DNA of 64,000 bases. Origin: DASZHJ01 sp035604335. Its GTDB lineage: Bacteria > Pseudomonadota > Alphaproteobacteria > ATCC43930 > CGMCC-115725. Shown here piece by piece: positions 8,342 to 16,888 of this stretch. Within the stretch, counting starts at the first letter, position 1; the number at the start of each line of letters is the position of its first letter. Below the pieces are notes generated by a model that had not been told where the DNA came from, ran no database searches, and saw only the letters and a list, made by a program, of their open reading frames with translations. The position numbers and the translations under genes were made by a program. The stretch is taken from NCBI GenBank assembly GCA_035604335.1, contig DATNIT010000221.1, positions 1 through 64,000 on the forward strand, given 5' to 3'.

Positions 8342-9376
8342 ATGAACGACCAAGCCATGAATTGGGGCGTCTCAGATCGGGCGCAGGCCCTGCACACGCG
8401 GAGCCTCGTCTGGGATGCGCACGCCTGCCTGCCGCTGCTGCCGGGCCAGAGCATGGCGGCACTGGAGCAGCACCGCGCCGCGGGCGTCAGCTATGTCTCG
8501 ATCAACGTGGGCATGGACTTCAATCCGACCCCGACGATCATGCGCGTGATTGCGGCGTTTCGGGCGTGGATTGCCGAGCACTCCGAGCACTACCTGCTGC
8601 CCGAGAGCGTCGAGGACATCCGGCGCGCCAAGCGCGAGGGAAAAGTCGCTGTGGCGTTCGATCTCGAGGGCTCGGTCATGCTCGACGACGATCTCTCGAT
8701 GCTGCGGCTCTACCGCGACCTCGGCGTGCGGCAGATTCATCTCGCCTACAATCGCGACAATTCCGTGGGCGGTGGCTGCCACGGCGCGGACGTGCCCCTG
8801 ACGCCCTTCGGACGGCAGGTGGTTGACGAGATCAACCGCGTGGGCCTGATCATGGATTGCTCGCACTCGGGCTATCGCACCAGCATGGACGTGATGGAGC
8901 GGTCCAAGCGGCCGGTGGTGTTCTCGCACTCCAATCCCAAGGCTCTGAAGAACCACGCCCGCAACGTCAGGGACGACCAGATCGACGCCTGCGCGCGCAC
9001 CGGCGGGGTGGTCTGCGTGAGCGGCATCGGCATCTTCCTGGGCGCCAACGACATCAGCACGGAGACGCTGATCCGCCACATCGACTACGTCGCCGAGCGC
9101 GTCGGGATCGACCATGTCGGCATCGGACTCGACTACGTCTTCGATCGCGCCGCCAATGACGATCCGCCGGGCCTTGACCGCGAGCAGTGGTGGCCGCCCG
9201 GCAACGAGTACGGGAAATCCCTCTATGGCGACATGAAGATCGTGCCGCCGGAGCGCTTCCCGGAGATCACCGAGGCGTTGCTCGCACGCCAATATCGCGA
9301 AGCTGACGTGGGAAAAATCCTCGGCGGCAACATGCTGCGCGTGGCCGAGCAGAGCTGGCAGCCGATCGGAAGCTGA
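8342..9376 (+). CDS. Membrane dipeptidase (peptidase family M19)
   Basis: A 344-residue zinc dipeptidase of the renal-dipeptidase family. Metal ligands seen are H27, E109 (FDLEGS), H175 (DCSHSG) and H196 (FSHSNP). The usual first motif is HxD; here it reads DAHACLP, so the aspartate is a cysteine. Similar HAC variants may form a subfamily. No signal peptide is apparent, so it is probably cytoplasmic despite the family name. It follows the MFS gene by three bases. Downstream, convergent repeats (locus B) separate it from the minus-strand FkbH operon. Confidence 0.9.
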   Translation: MNDQAMNWGVSDRAQALHTRSLVWDAHACLPLLPGQSMAALEQHRAAGVSYVSINVGMDFNPTPTIMRVIAAFRAWIAEHSEHYLLPESVEDIRRAKREGKVAVAFDLEGSVMLDDDLSMLRLYRDLGVRQIHLAYNRDNSVGGGCHGADVPLTPFGRQVVDEINRVGLIMDCSHSGYRTSMDVMERSKRPVVFSHSNPKALKNHARNVRDDQIDACARTGGVVCVSGIGIFLGANDISTETLIRHIDYVAERVGIDHVGIGLDYVFDRAANDDPPGLDREQWWPPGNEYGKSLYGDMKIVPPERFPEITEALLARQYREADVGKILGGNMLRVAEQSWQPIGS

Positions 9377-9412
9377 CGGGCGCCAAGGCAAGGTCCGCGC
9401 AGATGGAAGCAA

Positions 9413-9546
9413 CCCCCTCACCCAGCTTCGGCTAAGCTCGCTTCGCTCGCTAAGCCTCCGCAACCCTCTCCCCGTTGGGGCGAGGGATCAGAGCGGAGCG
9501 AGCAATTGCTCCCTCTCCCCTCGGGGAGAGGGTTGGGGTGAGGGGG
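9413..9546. repeat. Nested GC-rich inverted repeat, locus B (convergent intergenic)
   Basis: Outer arms CCCCCTCACCC (9413-9423) and GGGTGAGGGGG (9536-9546) enclose two hairpins: 9464-9486 (CCCTCTCCCC, loop, GGGGCGAGGG) and 9511-9532 (CCCTCTCCCC, loop, GGGGAGAGGG). The sequence between holds short GCTCGCTTCGCTCGC-like runs. It lies between the ends of two convergent genes, where it could act as a two-way transcript end, although there is no clear T-run. It shares the CCCTCTCC core with locus A. Confidence 0.75.
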
Positions 9547-9571
9547 CGCTTCGATCTAAACGGGAGCCGCT

Positions 9572-10891
9572 CTAGGCCGGCGACACATCCTCGAGGAGCG
9601 ACGCTGCGGCGAGAGTCTTCGCGATCTCCGCGACCCGGAGCGCGGGCACGCCGATGGTCTCGGCGATCTGAAGGAGATCGCTCTTGCCGTCGGCGTAGGC
9701 CAGCAGGTTCATCATGTCGCGCACCTGGAGGCCGCTCTCGCGCGTGCTGAGGGTGGGGTAGAGGCCACGCGGCCCCAACTGCGGCTCGCAGGGCACCACC
9801 GCGCGCCAGTGCCGGTTCGCTTCCAGCACCGTGAGGCAATCGCGGAGCACGCGGAAGCTGCCCTCGAGGCCCGCCTGGGTGATCAGAGAGAGATCGTCGA
9901 GCGACGTGTGGTACTCGGGATAGGTTCCGTATTTCGATCGCATGATCGAAGCGACGGGCAGATCGGCGAGGGGGCTGCAGTATTGCCGCTCGTCGCTGCC
10001 GCGCTCGAGGAAGCTGTAGCGCTTGAAGCCCTCGGGCAGCTGCCGCATCACGTGGAGCGCGACTCGATCCGCCAGCGTCTCGCCCGTGCGCGACGGCATG
10101 AAGGAATAGGCGCGCTCGTCGCCGGCGCAGGTCACCACGAAGCCCGCGACGGTGCGCTTCCGCATTGTCTCGAGATTGCGGCTCAAGTAGACGATCGAGC
10201 CGATGGTCTCGGGGATGAACACGATGCGATAGCTGTAGCGGCGCTCCGGCAGCGAGGCGAGCCAGCGCGCGATCGCGAGCGTCACCACCGGTCCCGAAAG
10301 CTCGTTGTTTCCCATGGAGGGATGGCACACATAGGACGAGAGCAAGACCTCCCGCGAGCTCGCGCCCGGCAGGATGCATTCGCCGTAACTCAGCACGCCC
10401 GGTGCCAGGCTGCTGTCGATCATGGCGCGGTAGCGACCGGGCTTCAGGGCGCGGCGCTGCCGGTCGGTGAGGCAGAACCCCCAGCGGCGTTTGTAATAGG
10501 ACGTGATGTAGGGAATGGCGTCGGGCTGCTCCGGCAATGAGTAGAGGTGCGGCTGCAGCGCCTCGAGGTCGAGCCAAAGGTCGACCGGCTCGGAGTATCC
10601 GACCACGTGCAAGTTGCTGGCGCGGAAATCGATCAGGCGGCGTCCCGCCTCGTCGAAGAGCGCGGCGTCGCGGATGTTCCACTCGTCGGGAACCGTCCAA
10701 TCGAACGCCTTGGCACCGCTGGCGATGCTCTCGATCCGGAGTCCGGGCAGGCGCTCCCTGATGTAGGCGAGGGTCGCGCGCGTGCCGGCGCCCGTGATGC
10801 TGCGGCAGACCGGAAACAGGTCACGCGCCCACTCATACATGGGATCGATGGTCTGGGCCGAGAGCTCGCGGGCGGGGCTCAGGTGCGTCAT
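9572..10891 (-). CDS. DUF4910/DUF2172 aminopeptidase-like protein
   Basis: A 439-residue protein of the DUF4910 family (M28-aminopeptidase-like fold with an inserted DUF2172 region and a C-terminal winged-helix-like segment). Candidate metal ligands are H190 (SSYVCHPSMGNNELSG), E228 (FIPETIGS) and H328 (YPEYHTSLDD). The family recurs in bacterial surface-polysaccharide and sugar-modification clusters, but its reaction is not established. It is the last gene of a five-gene minus-strand operon; its ATG overlaps the stop of the VOC gene (ATGA). The C-terminal 60 residues (LLAYADGKSDLLQIAETIGV) look like a small helical recognition module. Confidence 0.88.
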   Translation of the reverse strand: MTHLSPARELSAQTIDPMYEWARDLFPVCRSITGAGTRATLAYIRERLPGLRIESIASGAKAFDWTVPDEWNIRDAALFDEAGRRLIDFRASNLHVVGYSEPVDLWLDLEALQPHLYSLPEQPDAIPYITSYYKRRWGFCLTDRQRRALKPGRYRAMIDSSLAPGVLSYGECILPGASSREVLLSSYVCHPSMGNNELSGPVVTLAIARWLASLPERRYSYRIVFIPETIGSIVYLSRNLETMRKRTVAGFVVTCAGDERAYSFMPSRTGETLADRVALHVMRQLPEGFKRYSFLERGSDERQYCSPLADLPVASIMRSKYGTYPEYHTSLDDLSLITQAGLEGSFRVLRDCLTVLEANRHWRAVVPCEPQLGPRGLYPTLSTRESGLQVRDMMNLLAYADGKSDLLQIAETIGVPALRVAEIAKTLAAASLLEDVSPA

Positions 10892-11325
10892 GGGGCTGCG
10901 GCTCCTTGAATCGGGACGGACCCTCGGGTTCGGTCCTCTACGAGCTCGACGATGAAGCGGAGCGGGGTCAGGTAGAACGCGACCCGGGCACCATCGAAGG
11001 CGGCGGCGGCCTGCGGCCGACCGAGGGGCACGGCGCCTTCGCGGCGCAAGCTGGCACAGGCGCTTTCGAAATCGGCGCAGCGATAGGCGACGTGGTTCAG
11101 GATGTTCTTGCCTTCATCAAGCGCCCGCGCGACGGGGTTGGGCTCGCCTAGCGGTGCCACCAGCTCGTAGCGGATGCCCGAGCGGTCGCGGCCAAACTGC
11201 ACGCGGACGTTCATCAGGGGATCGTCGACCACCTCGGTCCAGTGTTCGATCGGCAGCAGGGCGCCGAGCTGGCGTCGCCCGGCCTCGATGTCGCGGACGA
11301 AGAGCCCGATGTGGTCGAAGATCAT
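10888..11325 (-). CDS. VOC-family (glyoxalase/bleomycin-resistance fold) protein
   Basis: A 145-residue single VOC protein. MIFDHIGLFVRDIEAGRRQL opens the fold, H5 being a typical metal ligand; NILNHVAYRCADFE gives a second histidine position and FIVELVEDR a glutamate. The pattern is close to methylmalonyl-CoA epimerase and to small VOC proteins found beside FkbH genes, so an epimerase or isomerase acting on an acyl thioester is possible (inference). The start at 11325 overlaps the stop of the upstream acyltransferase gene in an ATGA arrangement, indicating coupled translation. Confidence 0.87.
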   Translation of the reverse strand: MIFDHIGLFVRDIEAGRRQLGALLPIEHWTEVVDDPLMNVRVQFGRDRSGIRYELVAPLGEPNPVARALDEGKNILNHVAYRCADFESACASLRREGAVPLGRPQAAAAFDGARVAFYLTPLRFIVELVEDRTRGSVPIQGAAAP

Positions 11326-12107
11326 GTGCGCCCGGCGCCTTCGTGGATGAGCGCGGCCGGGTCCTCGGCGAGAAGCGCGTTCGCGGCTTCCAGGAAGTCG
11401 TGCGCCGTGACCGCCAGGAGGCCGACGCGTCCGACCGCGGCTGAGCGCAACTTGCCTGTTTCCTGAAGCCGGCGCTTCAACCGGCCGAGCTCGCAGGGCG
11501 TGTCGCGCGCGAGATCGCGCACGAGGTAGCTGACGGAGGCCACTTCGTCCGCGCCCTTGCGGCGGATCACGCCGTCGAAGCGCTTGGGGTAGCGGTAGTC
11601 GACGCCCGCGCGCTGCTCCACGTAGTGCACGAAGGTGATGCGGTCGAAGCCGCAGCCGAGGCAGGCGATTTTTCCACCGTGCCGGTAGAGCAGATCGAAG
11701 GCCGTGCCGGCTCCGAAGCAATCTCCCGTCGCCGAGGCCGCGAAGGCGCCGGCGAGCGGACCGTAGGCGGCGACGCTGAACAGCGGATGCCCGGAGCGGA
11801 GCACGCCGGCCCGTCGGCGAAAATGCTCGGTGAGCTGGCCGACGGTGCTGGGCGAGAGATCGGGATCGAAGACTTCGCCCTTGGTGAAGCTGTAGGTGAA
11901 GGTCGGCACGACCAGCGTGCCCTCGGGGCCGAGCGCCGCCAGCACCGCGTCGAGCACGAGATCCAGGCGCCGCTCGGGCGCGACGCTCCGGAATTGAGCA
12001 GCGACCCCGGCGTCGCTGTGCAGCATCAGCGTGTCGCCCGGCCCGATCCCGCAGGCGCCGAGCGCCGCTACGATGTGCTCGGGGCCGAGCGGTCCCGTTG
12101 CGGTCAC
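11322..12107 (-). CDS. AAC(3)-family N-acyltransferase
   Basis: A 261-residue protein of the aminoglycoside 3-N-acetyltransferase fold, not expected to confer resistance here. Visible family segments are the N-terminal IGPGDTLMLHSDAG, LGPEGTLVVPTFTYSF, the RSGHPLFSVAAYGPLA segment and a histidine in RITFVHYVEQ. Members outside resistance operons acylate amino sugars in glycan and antibiotic pathways. The GTG at 12107 overlaps the stop of the acyl carrier gene (GTGA), so it is translated with it. This context suggests that the acyl donor is the group carried by that protein rather than free acetyl-CoA (inference). Confidence 0.88.
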   Translation of the reverse strand: MTATGPLGPEHIVAALGACGIGPGDTLMLHSDAGVAAQFRSVAPERRLDLVLDAVLAALGPEGTLVVPTFTYSFTKGEVFDPDLSPSTVGQLTEHFRRRAGVLRSGHPLFSVAAYGPLAGAFAASATGDCFGAGTAFDLLYRHGGKIACLGCGFDRITFVHYVEQRAGVDYRYPKRFDGVIRRKGADEVASVSYLVRDLARDTPCELGRLKRRLQETGKLRSAAVGRVGLLAVTAHDFLEAANALLAEDPAALIHEGAGRT

Positions 12108-12340
12108 GCGGCGACGCCCCGCGACGCCAGCGCCGCCTTGATCTCCGGCAGCGCCTTCAGCTCGGACATCTCCTCGACGGTGAATTGCACGCCGAAATGC
12201 TCTTCCACCTGAAGCATGAAATTGAAATGGCCGAGCGAGTCCCATTCCGGGAAGGATTCGACCCCGAGCTTGGGATCGGCGGCGTCGAACTGCGCCTTCG
12301 GAAAGACCTCGCGCAGCAGCTCAGGCAGCGACTTTTTCAT
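12104..12340 (-). CDS. Acyl carrier protein
   Basis: A 78-residue acidic carrier protein. The phosphopantetheine attachment serine is S35 in FPEWDSLGHFNF, with the conserved helix-2 pattern after it (VEEHFGVQFTVEEMSELKAL). It is shorter and more diverged than the fatty-acid ACP and sits directly after the FkbH-like gene, overlapping its end by 20 bases. FkbH proteins are known to charge such dedicated carriers with a three-carbon unit. The start at 12340 gives the complete fold; the frame stays open upstream only because it is antisense to nothing and GC-rich. Confidence 0.9.
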   Translation of the reverse strand: MKKSLPELLREVFPKAQFDAADPKLGVESFPEWDSLGHFNFMLQVEEHFGVQFTVEEMSELKALPEIKAALASRGVAA

Positions 12341-14102
12341 CGGAGTAAATCTCGAGATGAGGGATATCGAGGGTCTTGAGGTCGGCGACATAGAGCTTGC
12401 CGCCATGAGCGAGGCCCCCGATCGCCGTCGCCACTTGATCGCGATCGCCGGCGGAAAGCGCATCCAACGCGGCGAAGCCGTGCTCGCCGAGGAAGCCTGC
12501 GGCCATGGCGTTGCGCTCTCTCGGAATGAACTCGCCCGCCAGGAAACGTACCCCGCGCTCGCGCAGCGGTCGGACGCAGGCATCGAGCATCCAGGCCTCC
12601 AGATGCCGGCCCAGCACGCGGCAGCTCAGCAGGAAGGTATCGAGAAAGGCGACCGCGGGATCCGAGGTCGGGCGCGCGATCGCGAGCCCGACGATCCCAT
12701 GATCACCGAAGCGATCGGACAGGCGGGCGAGCAACGCGATGGCGCCGTCGGTGCGGGCGATCTCGGTCAGATCGGTCGCGCTGTGCCGCGCGGCGCGCAG
12801 GTTGAACTGGTTAGTCTTGGCGCAGAGCTGCGTGGCGCGAGCCAGCGAGGCCGGCTCGATCGCCAGCGCCTCCGGCCGCAACTGGATCGACCGGAGGAAA
12901 CTCACGCGGTCGGTCCGGCCGGTCAGCTCGGTCACGAATTCAGCGCGCGCCTTGTAGAGCGCGGTCTTGCGGCGGTCCTCGGCCGTGACCTCGAAGCGCG
13001 CGAAGTCTGCGCACTCAAGCAGAGCCTTCGGCCAGTCGATCACATGCTTGGGGCAATCGAATACATGAACCTGCGGCATCGCGGTGCGCACGGTATCGCG
13101 CTCGATCGGGTTGTCGTCCCAGAACGCCATGCTGTCGAGGCCGATTCCGAGCTCTTCGGCAAGCGCGGCGATATTGTCGGATTTCTCGCTCCAATTTATG
13201 CGCCAGGCCGCGATGTCCTGGCGCTTGAGCGCCATACCGGGGTGGCTGTCGAACACCGACCAGACGTCGGCTTCCTCGTTCTTGGAGGCTAGGGCCAGCA
13301 CCGTACCCCGCCCGGCGAGGCGCCGGATGGCGCGCTGAAAATCGACGTAGGCGCTGCCGGTGCCATCCTGGCCGAGGGTCAGCCCGCCGACGCCATCCTC
13401 GCCGACAACGCCGCCCCAGAGCGTGTTGTCGCAGTCGAGCACCAGCACCTTGCGGGCGGGCGCGGTCAGGCGATGAAGCACCTCGCCGAGCGCGCCCGCG
13501 AGGCTACCGAGGCCGGCAACCGAGAGACGGCAGTGCGCGGCGTAGTAGTTGCGGCTGTCGAAGCAGCGGTCGCGGCCCGATTTTGCGAACACCTGATCGA
13601 GCGGAATGACATGCAGCGCCGGTGCGTGCTGTGCCCGCTCGTAGAGCGCCGTCTCGAAGCGGGAGGCGAGGCGGCGCGAGGCCGAGGGCGTGCGGGCCGC
13701 CTCGATCACGGAGCTCGAGGCGGGCGATGCCCAGGCGACGATCATGGGCTGCTGCGACGCGCGGTCGATCCGGGCGTCCAGCGGGCCGAGCACGCTCGCA
13801 AGGAGCGCGTCCAAATCGGCGCCGTCCGAGGCTTCCGGGTCGGCGACGTCGTCGAGGAACACCACCCAGGCGACGGCCGCCTGGAGGCTGGGATCGGAGA
13901 GCACGTGCGGCCAGTCGCCGAACGCACCGAAATCCAAGCCATGAGCGTCGCCGAGCGAGCGCCACGCGCCGTTGCCCGGCATCAGAAACGACGTCGCTGT
14001 CAGCCGAATATCCAAGACTTTTCCCGCCGTAGCTCGCGCTTTAACGCGATGGGGCGCCCAGGCTATTCGGCATTGCTTAATAAACCGCAAACCATAACCC
14101 AA
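12321..14102 (-). CDS. FkbH-like HAD-superfamily protein
   Basis: A 593-residue FkbH-family enzyme. The central HAD domain has motif I D223-x-D225 in VLDCDNTLWGGVVGEDG, a second motif near LALASKNE (270-276) and DDNPIER (329-335). The C-terminal third (SDRFGDHGIVGLAI and onward) matches the GNAT-like acyltransferase part of FkbH proteins. Known members take a glyceryl unit from 1,3-bisphosphoglycerate and load it on a carrier protein, and the next gene encodes a carrier. The start is uncertain: the ATG at 14102 gives a basic leader, while a TTG at 14015 would begin at LDIRLTATSF. It heads the operon to 9572. Confidence 0.9.
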   Translation of the reverse strand: MGYGLRFIKQCRIAWAPHRVKARATAGKVLDIRLTATSFLMPGNGAWRSLGDAHGLDFGAFGDWPHVLSDPSLQAAVAWVVFLDDVADPEASDGADLDALLASVLGPLDARIDRASQQPMIVAWASPASSSVIEAARTPSASRRLASRFETALYERAQHAPALHVIPLDQVFAKSGRDRCFDSRNYYAAHCRLSVAGLGSLAGALGEVLHRLTAPARKVLVLDCDNTLWGGVVGEDGVGGLTLGQDGTGSAYVDFQRAIRRLAGRGTVLALASKNEEADVWSVFDSHPGMALKRQDIAAWRINWSEKSDNIAALAEELGIGLDSMAFWDDNPIERDTVRTAMPQVHVFDCPKHVIDWPKALLECADFARFEVTAEDRRKTALYKARAEFVTELTGRTDRVSFLRSIQLRPEALAIEPASLARATQLCAKTNQFNLRAARHSATDLTEIARTDGAIALLARLSDRFGDHGIVGLAIARPTSDPAVAFLDTFLLSCRVLGRHLEAWMLDACVRPLRERGVRFLAGEFIPRERNAMAAGFLGEHGFAALDALSAGDRDQVATAIGGLAHGGKLYVADLKTLDIPHLEIYSDEKVAA

Positions 14103-14173
14103 CCGGTGGGTTGCGCGGCCGCGGGCCCGTTTGATGTCGCAGCTTGACCTCGCCGGGGAGGCCGCTAAGCTGA

Positions 14174-14491
14174 TTGGAACAAACAGCGAACTGGTGCCGA
14201 TTGGTGCGCCGCTCGACTCCCGACAGAATTCTGGCGGAGCGGTATTTCCCCGTCCGCGTCCGCATTGCGGTCCCGGCCGGCGGTTTCGGGCGCCAGCTCG
14301 ACGAGATGTACGGCTGGCTCAATTTGCACGCGGGCCGCGGCCGGTTCAGCATCCAGGCCGCGCCCAACGACCTCGGCGTCGACGCCGCGTATTTCTATTT
14401 CGCAGACATCAGGCTCGCGCAGGCCTTCGTGGAGCGGTTTGCCTGCGGGCTCGCGGTGATCACGAGGCTGCCGCCGGCGGACCGGGCGTAG
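14174..14491 (+). CDS. Small conserved-looking hypothetical protein
   Basis: A 105-residue protein with no recognised family. GC-rich third positions through RVRIAVPAGGFGRQLDEMYGWLNLHAGRGRF and the balanced composition indicate real coding. The start is a TTG at 14174, supported by GGGGAGG at 14155-14161; a GTG at 14204 is an alternative. There is no signal peptide or membrane segment. It is divergent from the FkbH operon and convergent with the chemoreceptor gene. No function can be assigned. Confidence 0.6.
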   Translation: MEQTANWCRLVRRSTPDRILAERYFPVRVRIAVPAGGFGRQLDEMYGWLNLHAGRGRFSIQAAPNDLGVDAAYFYFADIRLAQAFVERFACGLAVITRLPPADRA

Positions 14492-14529
14492 CGCCCGTCA
14501 GCGGGCAACGAGCTTCGAGGCAATTCTAG

Positions 14530-16218
14530 TCAGGCCGCCTTCACCTTCGCTACGAACGCGCCGACCTCGCCGCGCAATCCGTCCGACTGCGCCGCGACTT
14601 CCTCGGCGGCTCCCTTCACCTGCTCCGCGACCTTGCTGCTGCGCCCCACGGTGGCGGATACGCCAGAGATGTTCTCCGATACCTGATGGGTACCCATTGC
14701 GGCTTGCTGGACGTTGCGCGCGATCTCGTTGGTGGCGGCGCCTTGCTCCTCCACGGCCGCCGCGATGCCGGAAGCAATTCCGCTGATCTCCTTGATGACC
14801 GCGCCGATTTCCTCGATCGCGGTGACGGCGCTGCGGGTCGAAGTCTGGATCGCCGAGATCTGCTCGGTGATGTCCTCGGTCGCCTTCGCGGTCTGGGTGG
14901 CAAGGCCCTTCACCTCGCTGGCGACGACCGCGAATCCACGGCCGGCCTCGCCGGCGCGCGCGGCCTCGATCGTCGCGTTGAGCGCCAGGAGATTGGTTTG
15001 CGCGGCGATGTTGTTGATGAGGTCGGTCACCTCGCCGATCTTCTGCACCCCCTGCGAGAGCGCGGAGACGATTGCCGACGTGCTATCGGCCTTTTCCACG
15101 GCACGGCGGGCAATGTCCGTGGATTGCTGGACCTGCCTGCTGATCTCGCGCACGGAGCTTGCGAGCTCCTCCGCGGCCGACGCGACGGTCTGCACGTTGG
15201 CGAATGCCTCTTCCGAGGCGGCAGCCACCGTCGTGCTGCGCTGGTTCGCCTCGGCGGCGGTCTCCGTCATGACAGCGGCCGCACTTTTCATGCCGGAGGA
15301 GGCGCTGGAGAGCCGCTCCACGACGGTGCCGATCTCGGCCTCGAAACGATGCACGAGCTCCTCGAGGCGCTGAGCGCGGGTGGCTTTTGCGGCTTGTTCA
15401 GCTGCTTGCTGCTGCGCCAGGTCGCGCGCGGCGACTGCATTGTCTCGGAACACCTGGACGGCCTTGGCCATGGCACCGACTTCATCACCGCGGTCGGTGG
15501 CCGGCAGCTCGACGGCGAGATCGCCCGCGGCGAGGCGGCCCATGGTCGCGGTCATAGCCTTGATCGGTACCGAGATCATCCGGCCGAACACCACGGCCGC
15601 GCCGAGGGACAGCACGATGGCGAGCAGCGCCGCGATACCGATCTGCACGGCGGCGCCGCGCAGAGTGGCCGCGGCGCGTGTTTCCAATGTGTCGCGCTGC
15701 GTGGCGACAGTCGAGGACAACGCGGTTACAAGCTTGCTTGTCGCGGCGAATTTCTGTTCCGCGTCGGTCATGAACATGGTCGCGCTGAAGGCATCCGCCT
15801 CGACGATATCGGCGGCCGCCTTGGCGGCACCCTCGTAGGTATCCGCTGCCGTGGCAGCTTCCTTGGAAACTTGAGCGTCGAGTCCGGCGCTGGCGGCATC
15901 GAGTGTCTTGAGATTGCTTGCGCCGCGGTGCGCGCCGTCGAGAGCCTCGTTCTTCGCAACCCGGACGATGGCGTTCTCAACGCCCTGGGATTTCAGGCTC
16001 ACGGCGCGATAGAGCGCCGCATGACCGGCGGTCAAATCGAGTTGCGCCGCCCGCACCTGCTCCACGAGCCGGTTCGCGGCGTTCTTTTCCGCGGTGGAGG
16101 ACGCGATCGAGCTATACGCGAAGGCGAGCAAGATCGCGATGGCGACGATGGCGACCGCGCTCACCAGCGGGGCAATCAAGGATTTGATGCCGATTGATGC
16201 ATTCTGGAAATGAGGCAT
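14530..16218 (-). CDS. Methyl-accepting chemotaxis protein
   Basis: A 562-residue chemoreceptor. TM1 covers about residues 12-38, followed by a helical periplasmic domain of roughly 150 residues rich in Ala and charged residues. TM2 (VQIGIAALLAIVLSLGAAVVFG) leads into a HAMP domain (MISVPIKAMTATMGRLAAGD). The long coiled-coil signalling domain contains the hairpin tip AAQTNLLALNATIEAARAGE and ends without a CheR-binding pentapeptide. It follows a secreted cache-domain gene on the same strand after 63 bases, which may supply the ligand-sensing partner. Confidence 0.93.
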   Translation of the reverse strand: MPHFQNASIGIKSLIAPLVSAVAIVAIAILLAFAYSSIASSTAEKNAANRLVEQVRAAQLDLTAGHAALYRAVSLKSQGVENAIVRVAKNEALDGAHRGASNLKTLDAASAGLDAQVSKEAATAADTYEGAAKAAADIVEADAFSATMFMTDAEQKFAATSKLVTALSSTVATQRDTLETRAAATLRGAAVQIGIAALLAIVLSLGAAVVFGRMISVPIKAMTATMGRLAAGDLAVELPATDRGDEVGAMAKAVQVFRDNAVAARDLAQQQAAEQAAKATRAQRLEELVHRFEAEIGTVVERLSSASSGMKSAAAVMTETAAEANQRSTTVAAASEEAFANVQTVASAAEELASSVREISRQVQQSTDIARRAVEKADSTSAIVSALSQGVQKIGEVTDLINNIAAQTNLLALNATIEAARAGEAGRGFAVVASEVKGLATQTAKATEDITEQISAIQTSTRSAVTAIEEIGAVIKEISGIASGIAAAVEEQGAATNEIARNVQQAAMGTHQVSENISGVSATVGRSSKVAEQVKGAAEEVAAQSDGLRGEVGAFVAKVKAA

Positions 16219-16281
16219 CAGATTTGCGCTCCTTTTTCTTTCTTGGTGACCCGCGTGACCCGCCGGGGCGTGACTAAGCCC

Positions 16282-16728
16282 TTACTTGTAGGCGCCGACA
16301 GCGACAACATAGTCGCCGACGCGCACGACGTAGGCCGTCTTCGGCTCAACGGCTTTGCTGCTGGGGTTCTGCCACTTGTAGTCGATCCACGCCTGATCCT
16401 TCACGTCGGAGAATTCCTTGACGAAGGCCTTCCCGTCTACGTCCTTGAGCGAGCACAGGCTCTTGCCGATCAATGCGGGGCTCGCGCCGTGCGCCAAGAT
16501 GTCACAGTTGTTGCCCTGCGCAGTGACGTAGAGGTCGCGATCATGGAAATCGCCGCCGGCGGCGTTGAAGGCGGCCCAGGCCTTTTCAGGACCATTCGCC
16601 TTGAGGTAATCGGCGGCTCTAATCGCCATCGCCTTCGCCTCATCCGGCGTGGCTTGCCCGGCAGCCAAAGCGCCTTGTGCAAAGGCGACGCTCGCGCCGA
16701 GGAAGAGAACGGTGAATAACGTCTTCAT
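16282..16728 (-). CDS. Secreted single-cache-domain protein
   Basis: A 148-residue exported protein. MKTLFTVLFLGASVAFAQGALAA is a signal peptide with probable cleavage after the Ala run. The mature part resembles a single cache (sCache-type) sensor domain without a membrane anchor (DRDLYVTAQGNNCDILAHG, then SLKDVDGKAFVKEF). Two cysteines could pair. The start at 16728 is chosen because it starts the signal peptide and follows GGGAG; a longer form is possible but not needed. Placed just upstream of a chemoreceptor gene, it may bind a small ligand in the periplasm and report to it (inference). Confidence 0.85.
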   Translation of the reverse strand: MKTLFTVLFLGASVAFAQGALAAGQATPDEAKAMAIRAADYLKANGPEKAWAAFNAAGGDFHDRDLYVTAQGNNCDILAHGASPALIGKSLCSLKDVDGKAFVKEFSDVKDQAWIDYKWQNPSSKAVEPKTAYVVRVGDYVVAVGAYK

Positions 16729-16888
16729 TGGGAGCACTCCGAGTTTGAATCTGGACGCTAGATTCATCGAAGAACCCTAAAGAGCCCTTAGCACGGCTGT
16801 CTCGCGCGAGTGCGGCTCTACGCCGCATTGCCCACGCGTATCACGTGCATTGCTGCCCGCGCCAGACTAGCTCCGTCCGCGCTGAGCG

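Noticed and set aside
11322..12107. Aminoglycoside resistance gene
   Set aside because: The fold is AAC(3) but the operon with FkbH and ACP, and the chromosomal setting, point to a biosynthetic acyltransferase.
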